From assembly GCA_050180895.1 (NCBI GenBank), contig JBFXDS010000003.1:515004-579003 (forward strand): a stretch of DNA of 64,000 nucleotides. The letters are read 5' to 3'. This document shows, piece by piece, positions 33,002 through 41,607 of the stretch. Under the pieces are notes generated by a model that ran no database searches, had not been told where the DNA came from, and saw only the letters and a list, made by a program, of their open reading frames with translations. Made by a program: the position numbers and the translations under genes. Numbering within the stretch: position 1 is the first letter of the stretch; each line of letters starts with the position of its first letter. The DNA is from JBGPEQ01 sp050180895 (GTDB taxonomy: Bacteria > Pseudomonadota > Alphaproteobacteria > Dongiales > Dongiaceae).

Positions 33002-33895
33002 GTGAGCCCGGCCACCCTCGCACCGACCGGCGACCGAGTCCTGCGCGGAATCGCCTTTGCGCTGATCTCCTTCACGATCTTCTCCTGCGCCGACGCGGTC
33101 GTCAAATGGCTCAGCGCCGGCCATTCGATCTTCCAGATCATCTTCATGTCGACCCTGTTCGCCTTCATCCCGGTCGGCGCGCTGGTGCTGCGCGACGGCG
33201 GGCTCGCGGCGCTGCGGCCGCGCCATCCCTGGCTCGTCGCCCTGCGCGCGCTGCTGCTCGCCGCCGACATGGTGCTGGTGTTCTTCGCCTTCACGAAGCT
33301 GCCGCTGGCCGATGCCTACGCGATGCTGTTCGCGTCGCCGCTGCTGGTGACGGCGCTGTCGGTCCCGCTCCTCGGCGAGCGCGTCGGCTGGCGGCGGTGG
33401 ACGGCGGTCGCCGTCGGCTTCCTCGGCGTCCTCATCGTGCTGCGCCCCGGCTTCGCCGCGCTCAACCTGGGGCATCTCGCGGCGCTGGCCTCGGCGCTGC
33501 TCTTCGCGCTGTCGCTGATCGTGGCCCGGCGCATCGGCAACAGCGAGACCGGCAGCCTGCTGCTCGTGTCGATGATGGTGGCGCTGCTGGCCGTGAGCGG
33601 TCCGGTCCTGCCGGCGGTCTATGTCGGCTCGACGGCGGGCGATCTCGCGCTCCTCGCCGGCCTCGGCCTGCTCATGGGCCTCGGCCATCTCGGCCTGATC
33701 CAGGCCCTCCGGCTGGCGCCGTCGGCGGTCGTGGCGCCGTTCCACTATTCGCAGATCGTGTGGGCGGTGATCTTCGGCCTGCTGCTGTTCGGCGATCGGC
33801 CGGAGCAATGGATGATCGTCGGCTCCGCCGTCATCATCGCCAGCGGCCTCTACATCCTCTGGCGCGAGACCGTGCGCGGCCGCCCGGCGCACTGA
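33002..33895 (+). CDS. DMT-superfamily (EamA) transporter
   Basis: A 297-residue protein with ten predicted membrane helices in two EamA halves. The first half contains LVFFAFTKLPLADAYAM, a pattern common in EamA exporters. The second ends VIFGLLLFGDRPEQWMIVGS. It reads from GTG 33002. It lies on the opposite strand between the permease and the binding-protein gene of the ABC system, splitting that operon. Substrate unknown; relatives export amino acids, nucleosides or drugs. Confidence 0.88.
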   Translation: MSPATLAPTGDRVLRGIAFALISFTIFSCADAVVKWLSAGHSIFQIIFMSTLFAFIPVGALVLRDGGLAALRPRHPWLVALRALLLAADMVLVFFAFTKLPLADAYAMLFASPLLVTALSVPLLGERVGWRRWTAVAVGFLGVLIVLRPGFAALNLGHLAALASALLFALSLIVARRIGNSETGSLLLVSMMVALLAVSGPVLPAVYVGSTAGDLALLAGLGLLMGLGHLGLIQALRLAPSAVVAPFHYSQIVWAVIFGLLLFGDRPEQWMIVGSAVIIASGLYILWRETVRGRPAH

Positions 33896-33908
33896 CGGCG
33901 GAGCCCCG

Positions 33909-34883
33909 CTACTTCACCACCTCCTTGGCCTTGGCGACGACCGCCGCGGGAATGGTGATGCCCATCGTCTCAGCCGCGCCAGGGTTGACGACCAGCTCGG
34001 TGATCTCGATGCCGGCGACGGCGATGTCGCCGGGCTTCTCGCCCTTCAGCACGCGCAGCACGATCTGGCCGGTCTGTCGCCCCACGTCGTAGTAGTTGAA
34101 GCCGATAGCGGCGACGGCGCCCCGCTTCACCGAATCGGTGTCGCCGGCATAGACGGGGATTTGGTTGTCGGCGCCGACCTTCAGCACCGCCTCGAGCGCC
34201 GAGACGATGGTGTTGTCGGTCGGCACGTAGATGACGTCGGCCTTGCCGACCAGGCTCTGCGCCGCGGCCAGCACGTCGGAGGATTTCGGCGCCGCGGCCT
34301 CGACGATCTCCACCCCGCTCGCCGCGGCGTTCTCCTTGAGCAGGTTCAGCAGCGTGACGGCGTTGGCCTCGCCCGGGTTGTAGGTGACGCCGATGCGCTT
34401 CGCGTCGGGCGTGATCTCCTTGATCAGCTCCAGATGCTTGGCGATCGGCGAGAGGTCGCTCATCCCCGTGACGTTGCCGCCCGGCTTCTCCAGGTTCGTC
34501 ACCAGCTTGGCACCGAGCGGGTCGGTCACCGCCGTGAAGACCACGGGGATGTCCGTCGTCGCCCCGACCACCGCCTGGGCCGACGGCGTCGAGATCGGCA
34601 CGATCACGCTCGGGTTCTCGCCGACGAACTTCTGCGCGATCTGCACCGCCGTGCCGGGATTGCCCTGGGCGCTCTCATAGACGAACCTGAGGTTCTTGCC
34701 GTCCTCGTAGCCGCCGTCCTTCAGCGCGTCGCGGATGCCGTCGCGGCACGCATCGAGGGCCGGATGCTCGACGATGGCGGTGACGGCGACGACGGCCTCC
34801 TGCGCGGCGGCCGCGTGGCCGAGCAGGAGACCGCCGAGAGCCAGTCCGGCGCACCCGAGCAGGCGGCGGCGCGGAAACGACAT
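33909..34883 (-). CDS. ABC transporter substrate-binding protein (PF04392/TrpX type)
   Basis: A 324-residue exported protein with an RRR-containing signal (MSFPRRRLLGCAGLALGGLL...AAAQ) that could be Tat- or Sec-type, with a possible lipobox-like LLGC early on. The mature part has the two-lobe fold of PF04392: EHPALDACRDGIRDAL, VFTAVTDPLGAKLV, GGNVTGMSDLSPI, and VYAGDTDSVKRGAVA. It is the likely partner of the permease and ATPase at 31219-32909, with the DMT gene between them. Ligand unknown. Confidence 0.87.
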   Translation of the reverse strand: MSFPRRRLLGCAGLALGGLLLGHAAAAQEAVVAVTAIVEHPALDACRDGIRDALKDGGYEDGKNLRFVYESAQGNPGTAVQIAQKFVGENPSVIVPISTPSAQAVVGATTDIPVVFTAVTDPLGAKLVTNLEKPGGNVTGMSDLSPIAKHLELIKEITPDAKRIGVTYNPGEANAVTLLNLLKENAAASGVEIVEAAAPKSSDVLAAAQSLVGKADVIYVPTDNTIVSALEAVLKVGADNQIPVYAGDTDSVKRGAVAAIGFNYYDVGRQTGQIVLRVLKGEKPGDIAVAGIEITELVVNPGAAETMGITIPAAVVAKAKEVVK

Positions 34884-35030
34884 GGAATCCTCCCTCTTTA
34901 TCTATCTTTGTCCGGCTGCGTGGCGGACGCGCATCCGGTCGGCATCAGGCAACACCGCCGGTCCGGCGGCGTCAAGCCGGATGCGGGACGCCGGCTTTCG
35001 GGGGCGGAGATGACTCCGCCCCGAAGCTGC

Positions 35031-35861
35031 TCAGGACGCAGGCTGATGGTTGGGGAAGAAGAGCTGCTGGCCCTCGATCTTGAAGTCGCCGATGGCCTGC
35101 TGCCCTTCGGGCGAGACGAGCCAGTCGACGAAGGCCTGCCCCTCGGCCGCCTTCACATGCGGATGCCGTTCCGGGTTCACCAAGATGACGCCGTACTGGT
35201 TGAACAGGCGGCTGTCGCCCTCGACCAGGATCTCCAGATCGCCCTTGTTCTTGAAGGAGAGCCAGGTGCCGCGGTCGGCCAGCGCATAGGCGGCCATGCC
35301 GGCGGCCGTGTTGAGGGTCGGCCCCATGCCCGATCCCGTCTCGCGGTACCAGCCGCCGGAGGCGGCCGCCACGTCGACGCCGGCTTCTTTCCACAGCCGC
35401 AGCTCGGCCTTGTGCGTGCCGCTGTCGTCGCCGCGCGAGGCGAAGGGAGCGCCGGCCGCGGCGATCTTCGCCAGCGCCGCCGGCGCGTCGCGCAGGCCCC
35501 GGATGCCGGCCGGGTCGCCCGCCGGTCCGACGATGACGAAGTCGTTGTACATCACGTCGAACCGCTTCACCCCGAAGCCGTCGGCGACGAATTTCTCCTC
35601 CGACGCCTTGTCGTGCACGAACAGCACGTCAGCGTCGCCATTCTGCGCTTCCTTGATCGCCTGGCCCGTGCCCTTGGCGACGACGCGCACCGCGATGCCG
35701 GTCTTCTGCGTGAACAGCGGCAGCAGATGGTCGAACAGGCCGGAATCCTGGGTGGAGGTCGTCGACGCGACGGTGATGAAGCGCTCGGCCGCGGGGAGCG
35801 GCGCCGCGAGACAGCCGACGACGACCGCGCAAAGTCCGGTCAGGAACACGCGCCTCAGCAT
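35031..35861 (-). CDS. tupA: tungstate-binding periplasmic protein
   Basis: A 276-residue binding protein with a signal peptide (MLRRVFLTGLCAVVVGCLAA). The oxyanion-binding motif STTSTQDSGLF is the TupA hallmark, distinct from ModA. Further motifs are KGTGQAIKEAQNGDADVLFVHD and ASRGDDSGTHKAE. GGAGGAGGA lies upstream of ATG 35861, so I use that start. It is the third gene of the tupBCA set and would provide high-affinity tungstate uptake, perhaps for a tungsten formate dehydrogenase. Confidence 0.92.
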   Translation of the reverse strand: MLRRVFLTGLCAVVVGCLAAPLPAAERFITVASTTSTQDSGLFDHLLPLFTQKTGIAVRVVAKGTGQAIKEAQNGDADVLFVHDKASEEKFVADGFGVKRFDVMYNDFVIVGPAGDPAGIRGLRDAPAALAKIAAAGAPFASRGDDSGTHKAELRLWKEAGVDVAAASGGWYRETGSGMGPTLNTAAGMAAYALADRGTWLSFKNKGDLEILVEGDSRLFNQYGVILVNPERHPHVKAAEGQAFVDWLVSPEGQQAIGDFKIEGQQLFFPNHQPAS

Positions 35862-35895
35862 GGGATCCTCCTCCTCTTCCGGTGGGCCGGCCGGC

Positions 35896-36618
35896 TTACC
35901 ACAGCAGCTTGCCCGCGACAAAGGCGGCGGCCTCCGCCGTCGCGGGTCCGGCGAAGAAGTCCGCCGCCGGCCGGTGCTCCAGCAGCCGGCCGCGATGCAG
36001 GAACACGATCTCGTCGGCGAGCCGGCGCGCCTGGCCGAGGTCGTGCGTCGTCATCACGATCTTCGTTCCCGTCAGGTCGATGGCCGAGATGATCTCCTCG
36101 ACCGCCCGCGTCGCCGCCGGATCGAGGCTCGCCGTGGGCTCGTCGAGGAACAGCACGTCCGGCGCCGTCGCCCAGGCGCGGGCCAGCGCCAGGCGCTGCT
36201 GCTCGCCGATGGAGAGCTGCCGCGCCGCCTGGTCCGCCAGGGGCCCGAGGCCGGTGTCGGCGAGGACGTCGGCGATCCGCGCGGTCCGCAGCCGGCGGGG
36301 AATGCGGCGCAAGCGCAGCGCGTAGTCGATGTTCGCGCGCGCCGAGCGGCGCAGCATGACCGGATGCTGGAACACCATGGCCTGCCGGCGCGCGGCAGGG
36401 GCGGCCGTGGCGCCGAGCCAGCGCACCTCGCCGCCCGTCGGCCGCAGCAGGCCGTGGCACAGGCGCAGCATCAGGCTCTTGCCCGCGCCGTTCGGGCCGA
36501 GGATGACGGTGCGCGGGCCGCGCGACAGCGTCAGGCTGATACCGTCGACGAGGCGCTTGCCGGCGGCCTCGAAGCGGAGGTTCTCGATGCGCAGGGGCAG
36601 GATCGTGCCGTCGGTCAT
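35896..36618 (-). CDS. tupC: tungstate ABC transporter ATP-binding protein
   Basis: A 240-residue ATPase: Walker A GPNGAGKSL, signature LSIGEQQRLALARAW, Walker B DVLFLDEPTASLDP. The signature has Ile in place of the first Gly of LSGGQ, which is seen in other Tup/Wtp-type ATPases. The start is ATG 36618; GTG 36630 overlaps the tupB stop (GTGA) and is a real alternative. Together with tupB and tupA it forms one operon. Confidence 0.9.
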   Translation of the reverse strand: MTDGTILPLRIENLRFEAAGKRLVDGISLTLSRGPRTVILGPNGAGKSLMLRLCHGLLRPTGGEVRWLGATAAPAARRQAMVFQHPVMLRRSARANIDYALRLRRIPRRLRTARIADVLADTGLGPLADQAARQLSIGEQQRLALARAWATAPDVLFLDEPTASLDPAATRAVEEIISAIDLTGTKIVMTTHDLGQARRLADEIVFLHRGRLLEHRPAADFFAGPATAEAAAFVAGKLLW

Positions 36619-36626
36619 GGCCGCGC

Positions 36627-37328
36627 TCACGCCTCGCGGCGCGCCGCGTCGCGCAGGACGAAGGCGGCGCCGTTGATGACCAGCGACAGCGCGATCAGGA
36701 TGACCCCGAGGCCGAGCGCCAGCGCCAGGTCGCCCTTGCTCGTCTCCAGCGCGATCGCCGTCGTCATCATCCGGGTGACGTGGTCGATGTTGCCGCCGAC
36801 GATCATCACCGCCCCGACTTCCGCCGAGGCGCGGCCGAAGCCGGCGAGCACGACCGTCACCAGGCTGAAGCGGCCGTCCCACAGCAGGGTCCAGATGGCG
36901 CGGCGCGGCGACGCGCCGAGCGATGAGAGCTGCTCGCGATACTCCGCCCACAGGTCCTCGACCACCTGGCGCGCCAGGGCGGCGATGATCGGCGTGACCA
37001 GGATGGTCTGCGCCACGATCATGGCGGTCGGCGTGAACAGCAGGCCGAACACCCCGAGCGGCCCGCTCCGCGACAGCATGAGATAGACGACGAGGCCGAC
37101 GACCACCGGCGGCAGGCCCATCAGCGCATTGAGCAGGACGGCGACCGTCCGCCGGCCGGGAAACCGGAACAGGGCGACGGCGGCCCCGAGCGGCAGGCCG
37201 ATGACGCCGGCGGCGGCGACCGCAATCAGGCTGACCTGCAGCGACAGCAGCACGATCTCCAGCAGGTCGCTGTCCTGCGTCGCGATCAACCGGATGGCGG
37301 CAGCGAAAGCGTTGGCGATGTCGGACAT
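36627..37328 (-). CDS. tupB: tungstate ABC transporter permease
   Basis: A 233-residue permease with five to six helices. Signature stretches are GLPLGAAVALFRFPGRRTV, LNALMGLPPVVVGLVVYLML, and the ATPase-docking loop EQLSSLGASPRRAIWTLLWD followed by VLAGFGRASAEVGAVMIVGGN. It is first in the tupBCA operon and divergent from fdhD. A short palindrome lies in the shared upstream region. Confidence 0.9.
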   Translation of the reverse strand: MSDIANAFAAAIRLIATQDSDLLEIVLLSLQVSLIAVAAAGVIGLPLGAAVALFRFPGRRTVAVLLNALMGLPPVVVGLVVYLMLSRSGPLGVFGLLFTPTAMIVAQTILVTPIIAALARQVVEDLWAEYREQLSSLGASPRRAIWTLLWDGRFSLVTVVLAGFGRASAEVGAVMIVGGNIDHVTRMMTTAIALETSKGDLALALGLGVILIALSLVINGAAFVLRDAARREA

Positions 37329-37398
37329 CGGAATGGGGAATGTCTCGGTCGGTGCAGCGGGGATGATGCCGCATCGGCGGCGTCATGCAAGCCGCATC

Positions 37399-37420
37399 GG
37401 ACGATGGTCCGATATCGTCC
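37399..37420. promoter_or_regulatory. palindrome between tupB and fdhD
   Basis: GGACGAT and ATCGTCC are exact complements separated by 8 bases. It lies in the 139-base divergent region and might be an operator. No known regulator pattern is recognised. Confidence 0.3.
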
Positions 37421-37467
37421 CGGCCGCTCGCCTTGCGCCCCCGCCGCACGCGCCGCATATTGAGGAC

Positions 37468-38349
37468 ATGGCTGATTTCGTCCTCCGGCCCGATCCGGAC
37501 GATCCGCGCCTCACCCGCCGCGTGCCCGGCCTCGACCAGGATGGCCGGCGGATCGAGACGGCGGTGGTGGTGGAGCGGCCGCTCACTCTCTTCCTCAACG
37601 GGCAGGAGATCGTCACCATGATGACGATCGCCGACTATCCGGACTATCTCGCCGTCGGCTACCTCCTGAACCAGAACATGCTGCGGCCGGACGACGAGAT
37701 CACCGGGATCGAACACGATCCCGAGCTGGAGGTCGTCGTCGTCCGCACCGAACGCGAGACCGATTTCGAGGACAAGCTCCGGAAGAAGACGCTCACCTCC
37801 GGCTGCGCCCAGGGCACCGCGTTCGGCGACGTCATGGAGAAGTTCGACGGCGTCCGGCTCGATCCCGCCGCGATCCTGAAGACCTCGTGGCTGTACGCGC
37901 TGTCGAAGCGGATCAACCTGACGCCCAGCCTCTATCTCGCGGCCGGCGCCATCCACGGCTGCGTGCTCTGCGAGGCGGACCGGCCGCTGCTCTATATGGA
38001 GGATGTCGGCCGCCACAACGCCATCGACAAGATCGCCGGCTACATGCACCTGAAGGGCATCGGCCCCGAAGGCAAGATCTTCTACACGACCGGGCGGCTG
38101 ACCTCGGAGATGGTGATCAAGACGGTGCAGATGCGCATCCCCATCCTGATCTCGCGCTCCGGCTTCACCGCCTGGGGCGTCGAGCTGGCGCGCAAGGCGG
38201 ATCTCACGCTCGTCGGCCGCGCCAAGGGCCGGCGCTTCATCGCGCTCGCCGGCGAGCACCGCCTCCGCTTCGACGGCGACCCCGCCGCGGTGGAGGACGA
38301 AGGCGCCCGCCACCAGCGCAAGGGCAGCCTCGTCGAGGACGCGGTGTAG
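37468..38349 (+). CDS. fdhD: FdhD-family formate dehydrogenase accessory sulfurtransferase
   Basis: A 293-residue protein that in E. coli moves sulfur from IscS to the molybdenum cofactor of formate dehydrogenase. The family core is seen: GYLLNQNMLRPDDEI, LTSGCAQGTAFG, GAIHGCVLCEAD and EDVGRHNAIDKIAGYM, and RLTSEMVIKTVQMRIPI. The loop normally C-x-x-C reads C-A-Q-G (Cys113), so the second loop cysteine is Gly; a separate CVLC occurs later. It stands beside the tungstate transporter. No formate dehydrogenase gene is in the window. Confidence 0.9.
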   Translation: MADFVLRPDPDDPRLTRRVPGLDQDGRRIETAVVVERPLTLFLNGQEIVTMMTIADYPDYLAVGYLLNQNMLRPDDEITGIEHDPELEVVVVRTERETDFEDKLRKKTLTSGCAQGTAFGDVMEKFDGVRLDPAAILKTSWLYALSKRINLTPSLYLAAGAIHGCVLCEADRPLLYMEDVGRHNAIDKIAGYMHLKGIGPEGKIFYTTGRLTSEMVIKTVQMRIPILISRSGFTAWGVELARKADLTLVGRAKGRRFIALAGEHRLRFDGDPAAVEDEGARHQRKGSLVEDAV

Positions 38350-38408
38350 GCCGCTGCCGGTCATGCCTCTGCGCTTGTGGACAGGGATCGGGGTTGCATG
38401 ACCGCCCT

Positions 38409-38489
38409 GCGTCCTTCGACAAGCTCAGGATGAGGGAAAATCTTCGTGGCACAAAGAAAACCCCTCATGCTGAGCTTGTCGAAGCACGC
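38409..38489. repeat. 80-base inverted repeat, copy 3
   Basis: Arms of about 28 bases as in copy 1, with two changes in the right arm (CATGCTGAGC and GAAGCACGC). The centre contains TCTTCGTGGCACAAAGA. It lies between fdhD and the DUF1345 gene, which run convergently, and could act as a bidirectional stop. Confidence 0.9.
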
Positions 38490-38596
38490 ACGGCGCTGGT
38501 CCGAGACTCCGCCGGAACGATTGCCTCTCGTCATCGGCGCGCTGCTTCGGGCCGTGTTCGCGCACCGTCACCGAATTCCAATCGGCTCTCTGTTCT

Positions 38597-39295
38597 CTAG
38601 ATCAACCCGGCGACGATGTTGATCGTGAGCGCCAGGATCACGACGTTGAAGAAGAAGGCGAGCACGCCGTGCGCGAGGGCCGTGCGGCGGAGGCGGTGGC
38701 TCTCGATCTGCACGTCGGAGACCTGGAAGGTCATGCCGATCGTGAAGGAGAAATAGAGGAAGTCCCAATAGTCCGGCGCCGCGCCGCCGGGGAAGGCGAG
38801 GCCGCGGGCCTCGCCGTGGGTCGAACTCTTTGCGTCCCCGTAGAAGTGGTGGGCGTAGTGCAGCGCGAACATGGTGTTCATGAAGACCCAGGCGAGCAGG
38901 ATGGCGATGATGGCGAGGGCCACCCGCGGGCCGGCGGAGGCGGGCGGCTGATCGCGGATGCCGTGCAGCTCGAAGGCGATCGCCAGCAGGGTGGCCGCGG
39001 CGGTGGCCGCGCTCAGGACCAGGACCACGTAGCGGCTCTCGTCTTCGCGCAGGGCGCGCTGGCGCATCCCGGCGGTGGTGGCGCGCGCCATCATGATCCA
39101 GATGGCGGCGAGGAAGGCGAATGCGGCGAGGTCGAAGGCGGCCAGCAGCCGCGCGCTCTCGCCGATGCGCGTGGGCAGGACCAGATAGGCGAGGAGCCCG
39201 AGCAGCGCGGCGACCGTCAACCGCGCATGCTGGCGCAGGTAGCGCGTGCGGCGGGCGAAGCGGGACGCAAGGCGGCGCTCGTCGGCGGAGGTCAT
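38597..39295 (-). CDS. DUF1345 membrane protein
   Basis: A 232-residue inner-membrane protein with five or six helices. The DUF1345 core is visible: SATAAAATLLAIAFELHG-like helix, AILLAWVFMNTMFALHYAHH, FLYFSFTIGMTFQVSDVQIE, and RRTALAHGVLAFFFNVVIL. The helical region fits the ion-channel-like architecture often described for this family. The ATG at 39295 starts MTSADERRLASRFARRT; no strong ribosome site is seen. Role unknown. Confidence 0.87.
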   Translation of the reverse strand: MTSADERRLASRFARRTRYLRQHARLTVAALLGLLAYLVLPTRIGESARLLAAFDLAAFAFLAAIWIMMARATTAGMRQRALREDESRYVVLVLSAATAAATLLAIAFELHGIRDQPPASAGPRVALAIIAILLAWVFMNTMFALHYAHHFYGDAKSSTHGEARGLAFPGGAAPDYWDFLYFSFTIGMTFQVSDVQIESHRLRRTALAHGVLAFFFNVVILALTINIVAGLI

Positions 39296-39372
39296 CGTCT
39301 GCCCGTGATCGACTCGCTGGATCCCGAGTTTGATGCGGACCCGGCACCGCATCAAGGTCCGCAGTCCGCGTT

Positions 39373-39432
39373 CCCGATGCATCTTTGCCCGATGCATCTT
39401 TGCCCGATGCATCTTTGCCCGATGCATCTTTG
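39373..39432. repeat. four tandem copies of a 15-base unit
   Basis: The unit CCCGATGCATCTTTG occurs four times head to tail. It is upstream of the DUF1345 start and contains an NsiI-type ATGCAT palindrome in each unit. No coding role is evident. Confidence 0.85.
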
Positions 39433-39494
39433 TAGGAGCGCGCGCCCGTCCATCCGCCGCCGAAGGCCGTCGCGTAAGGCACGCCTCATCGACT

Positions 39495-39582
39495 TGTAGG
39501 GGCGAGCGGCGCTCGCCCCTCGAGCCGCCGGCGCAATCGTCGAAGCCCTGAATGAATGGGCGAGCGCCGCTCGCCCCTACAG
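39495..39582. repeat. pair of GGGCGAGC palindromes
   Basis: Two hairpins, GGGGCGAGCGGCGCTCGCCC at 39495-39520 and GGGCGAGCGCCGCTCGCCC at 39557-39582, in opposite orientation (TGTAGGGG outside left, CCCTACA outside right). The right one runs into the last codons of the NUDIX gene. Confidence 0.75.
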
Positions 39583-39987
39583 CAGCCGCGGGCGCCGGGC
39601 GTGCCAGTCGCGGATCGACCGGCGATAGCCCTCCGGCATCGGTAGGGCGGCGAGCTGCGCCGGGTCGAAGAGCGCGGCGGCGCTGTGCTCGTCGCTGACG
39701 CGGACGTCGCCGGCGCCGTCGTAGCGGCAGCCATAGGTGACGATGACCACCTCGCGTCCCGGCCGCGCCTCGTACAGCCAGCAGTCGAGGATCGCCGCGG
39801 CCGCGACATCGATGCCCAGCTCCTCGCGGATCTCGCGCACGACGCAGGCGGCCGGCGCCTCGCCGGCCTCCAGCCGGCCGCCCGGCAGCTCCCACTCCCC
39901 GCGCTCGTTCTTGAGCAGCGCCACCCGGTCGCCGACGAACACCACGCCCTTGACCGAAACCGGAAAGACGGGCGGCGCCGCCGTCAC
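39577..39987 (-). CDS. NUDIX hydrolase
   Basis: A 136-residue nucleotide-diphosphate hydrolase. The full Nudix box is present: GGRLEAGEAPAACVVREIRE followed by ELGI. Its C-terminus ends RPRLL, and the last codons fall in a palindromic repeat, so the tail may have been altered. It begins at GTG 39987, overlapping the LysE stop by GTGA. The substrate is not predictable; house-cleaning roles are common. Confidence 0.9.
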   Translation of the reverse strand: MTAAPPVFPVSVKGVVFVGDRVALLKNERGEWELPGGRLEAGEAPAACVVREIREELGIDVAAAAILDCWLYEARPGREVVIVTYGCRYDGAGDVRVSDEHSAAALFDPAQLAALPMPEGYRRSIRDWHARRPRLL

Positions 39988-40643
39988 GAGCGGGGCCGCT
40001 GGCCGAGGGCGAACTGCACGGCGAGGGAGAGGAACACGAGCGCCGACAAGCGCCGCATCAGCGCCGCGACCTGCCGCGCGCGGCCGGACCGGTTGCGCAG
40101 GGCCCCCGTGATCCCGTCGACGAGGCCGGCCACGGCGATGTTCACCAGCGTGCCGCCGATGTTGAACAGCAGCCCGAGGAACAGGATCTGGCCGGCGACG
40201 CTGCCGCGCGCCGGATCGACGAACAGCGGCAGGAACGCCAGGATGAACAGCGCCACCTTGGGGTTGAGGAGGTTGGTGAGCAGCCCCTCCACGAAGACGC
40301 GCCCCAGGCCCGCCGGCGGCCGGGCGACCTGCGCCGCCGCGGCGTCGCCGGAGCGCCAGGCCTTCCAGGCCAGGTAGAGCAGGTAGCCCGCGCCGGCATA
40401 TTTGACGACCTGGAACGCCGCCTCCGACTGCAGCACCAGCGCCGACAGCCCGACGGCCGCCAGCAGGCTGTGCAGGAACGAGCCGGCGGCGATGCCGAGC
40501 GCCGAGCTGATCCCCGCGGCCCGTCCCTGTCCCGCGCTGCGCGCGATGACATAGGTCATGTCCGCCCCCGGCGTCAGATTGAGGGTCAGCGCCGCGACGA
40601 GGAACGGGATCAGCGTTGCGGGATCGGGAACGAAGGACGGCAT
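39984..40643 (-). CDS. LysE-family translocator
   Basis: A 219-residue inner-membrane exporter of the LysE/RhtB group with six helices. Family features are LTPGADMTYVIARSAGQGRA near residue 25, VVKYAGAGYLLYLAWKAW, and GLLTNLLNPKVALFILAFLP. Members export basic, branched or homoserine-type amino acids; the substrate cannot be told here. It is first in a two-gene unit with the NUDIX gene. Confidence 0.92.
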   Translation of the reverse strand: MPSFVPDPATLIPFLVAALTLNLTPGADMTYVIARSAGQGRAAGISSALGIAAGSFLHSLLAAVGLSALVLQSEAAFQVVKYAGAGYLLYLAWKAWRSGDAAAAQVARPPAGLGRVFVEGLLTNLLNPKVALFILAFLPLFVDPARGSVAGQILFLGLLFNIGGTLVNIAVAGLVDGITGALRNRSGRARQVAALMRRLSALVFLSLAVQFALGQRPRS

Positions 40644-40875
40644 GAGCGTTACACTAGCCGTCCGGCCGTCTCTTGCCCAGGTTGACGCTGGCTGCCGCCG
40701 GACGGGCCTGCAAGGGAGTGGGATTCGTGGTCAAAGCGCCGTGGTGATCAGTTGCTGATACGGCTGATCGCGAACGGCGGCGGATTTGAGCACGATCCCC
40801 ACTTCAGCCTTTGGTCGGTGTCGAATTTGACGGTGTAGAGGCATCGGCCGCTTCGTGGCCGTGCTCGTGCCTCTC

Positions 40876-40900
40876 CACTAAAGCACATCCCGCTTTAGTG
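40876..40900. other. perfect 9-bp hairpin
   Basis: CACTAAAGC and GCTTTAGTG flank the loop ACATCCC. No T-run follows. Similar AAAGC...GCTTTAG palindromes are scattered in alphaproteobacterial genomes; function unknown. Confidence 0.55.
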
Positions 40901-40916
40901 AGATCGTTATATCGAC

Positions 40917-41013
40917 ACCCCCCACCCTACCCTCCCCCTCAAGAGGGGAGGGAAGACCGAGCAACCCGATGAATGTCCCTCCCCCCTTGAGGGGGAGGGT
41001 AGGGTGGGGGGTA
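40917..41013. repeat. CCACCCTACCCTCCCCCTC inverted repeat
   Basis: The left arm CCCACCCTACCCTCCCCCTC pairs with GAGGGGGAGGGTAGGGTGGG on the right; each arm has an inner CTC-AAG-AGGGG type hairpin. It is related in plan to the repeats at 12543 and 17280. Confidence 0.8.
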
Positions 41014-41088
41014 CGTCTTGATGATTCCATCTGTTTGCGCGCCGCTCTAAGTCGTGCCGAAACGGCGGTGCGCGTCGGCGCACCGCGA

Positions 41089-41607
41089 TCAGGCTCTCCG
41101 CAACGCCTTGGCCCGTGCGGGGAGCGTCCAGCCCGGACGGATGAAGTGGCAGGTGTAGCCCTCGGGGTAGCGCTCCAGATAATCCTGGTGCACGGGTTCG
41201 GCTTCCCAGAAATCGCCGGCGGGCGCGACCTCGGTCACGACCTTTCCGGGCCAGAGGCCGGAGGCATCGACGTCGGCGATCGTGTCCTCGGCGACGCGCT
41301 TCTGTTCCTCGCTCGTGTAGAAGATCGCCGAGCGATAGCTTGTCCCGATGTCATTGCCCTGCCGGTTTCGCGTGGTCGGATCGTGAATTTGGAAGAAGAA
41401 CTCCAGCAGCCTGAGGTAGCTTGTCCTGGCGGGGTCGAAGACGATTTCGATCGCTTCCGCATGCGTGCCGTGGTTGCGATAGGTCGCGTTCGGCACGTCG
41501 CCGCCGGTATAGCCGACGCGCGTCGAAATCACGCCCTCCTGGCGGCGGATGAGATCCTGCATTCCCCAGAAGCAGCCGCCGGCGAGCACTGCGCGTTCCT
41601 GTGTCAT
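41089..41607 (-). CDS. msrA: peptide-methionine (S)-S-oxide reductase
   Basis: A 172-residue repair enzyme that reduces S-methionine sulfoxide. The catalytic cysteine is in GGCFWGMQD near the N-terminus. VGYTGGDVPNATYRNHGTHA and HDPTTRNRQGNDIGTSYRS are family standards. No recycling cysteine is seen at the C-terminus (ends KALRRA), so a simpler thioredoxin-dependent cycle is likely. ATG overlaps the msrB stop, so the two reductases are co-translated. Confidence 0.95.
   Translation of the reverse strand: MTQERAVLAGGCFWGMQDLIRRQEGVISTRVGYTGGDVPNATYRNHGTHAEAIEIVFDPARTSYLRLLEFFFQIHDPTTRNRQGNDIGTSYRSAIFYTSEEQKRVAEDTIADVDASGLWPGKVVTEVAPAGDFWEAEPVHQDYLERYPEGYTCHFIRPGWTLPARAKALRRA

Larger units (their letters stand above)
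40644..41088. other. 445-base gap with hairpin and repeat
   Basis: No gene is supported between lysE-like and msrA. It holds a perfect 9-bp hairpin (40876-40900) and a CCACCCTACCCTCC-type inverted repeat (40917-41013). Nothing else is recognised. Confidence 0.6.

Noticed and set aside
35896..38364. An 822-residue minus-strand frame across tupC, tupB and fdhD
   Set aside because: Only the last 240 residues match a family (TupC); the rest is antisense to fdhD and out of frame with tupB.
39373..39432. A short CRISPR array
   Set aside because: The units are head to tail with no spacers and are only 15 bases.
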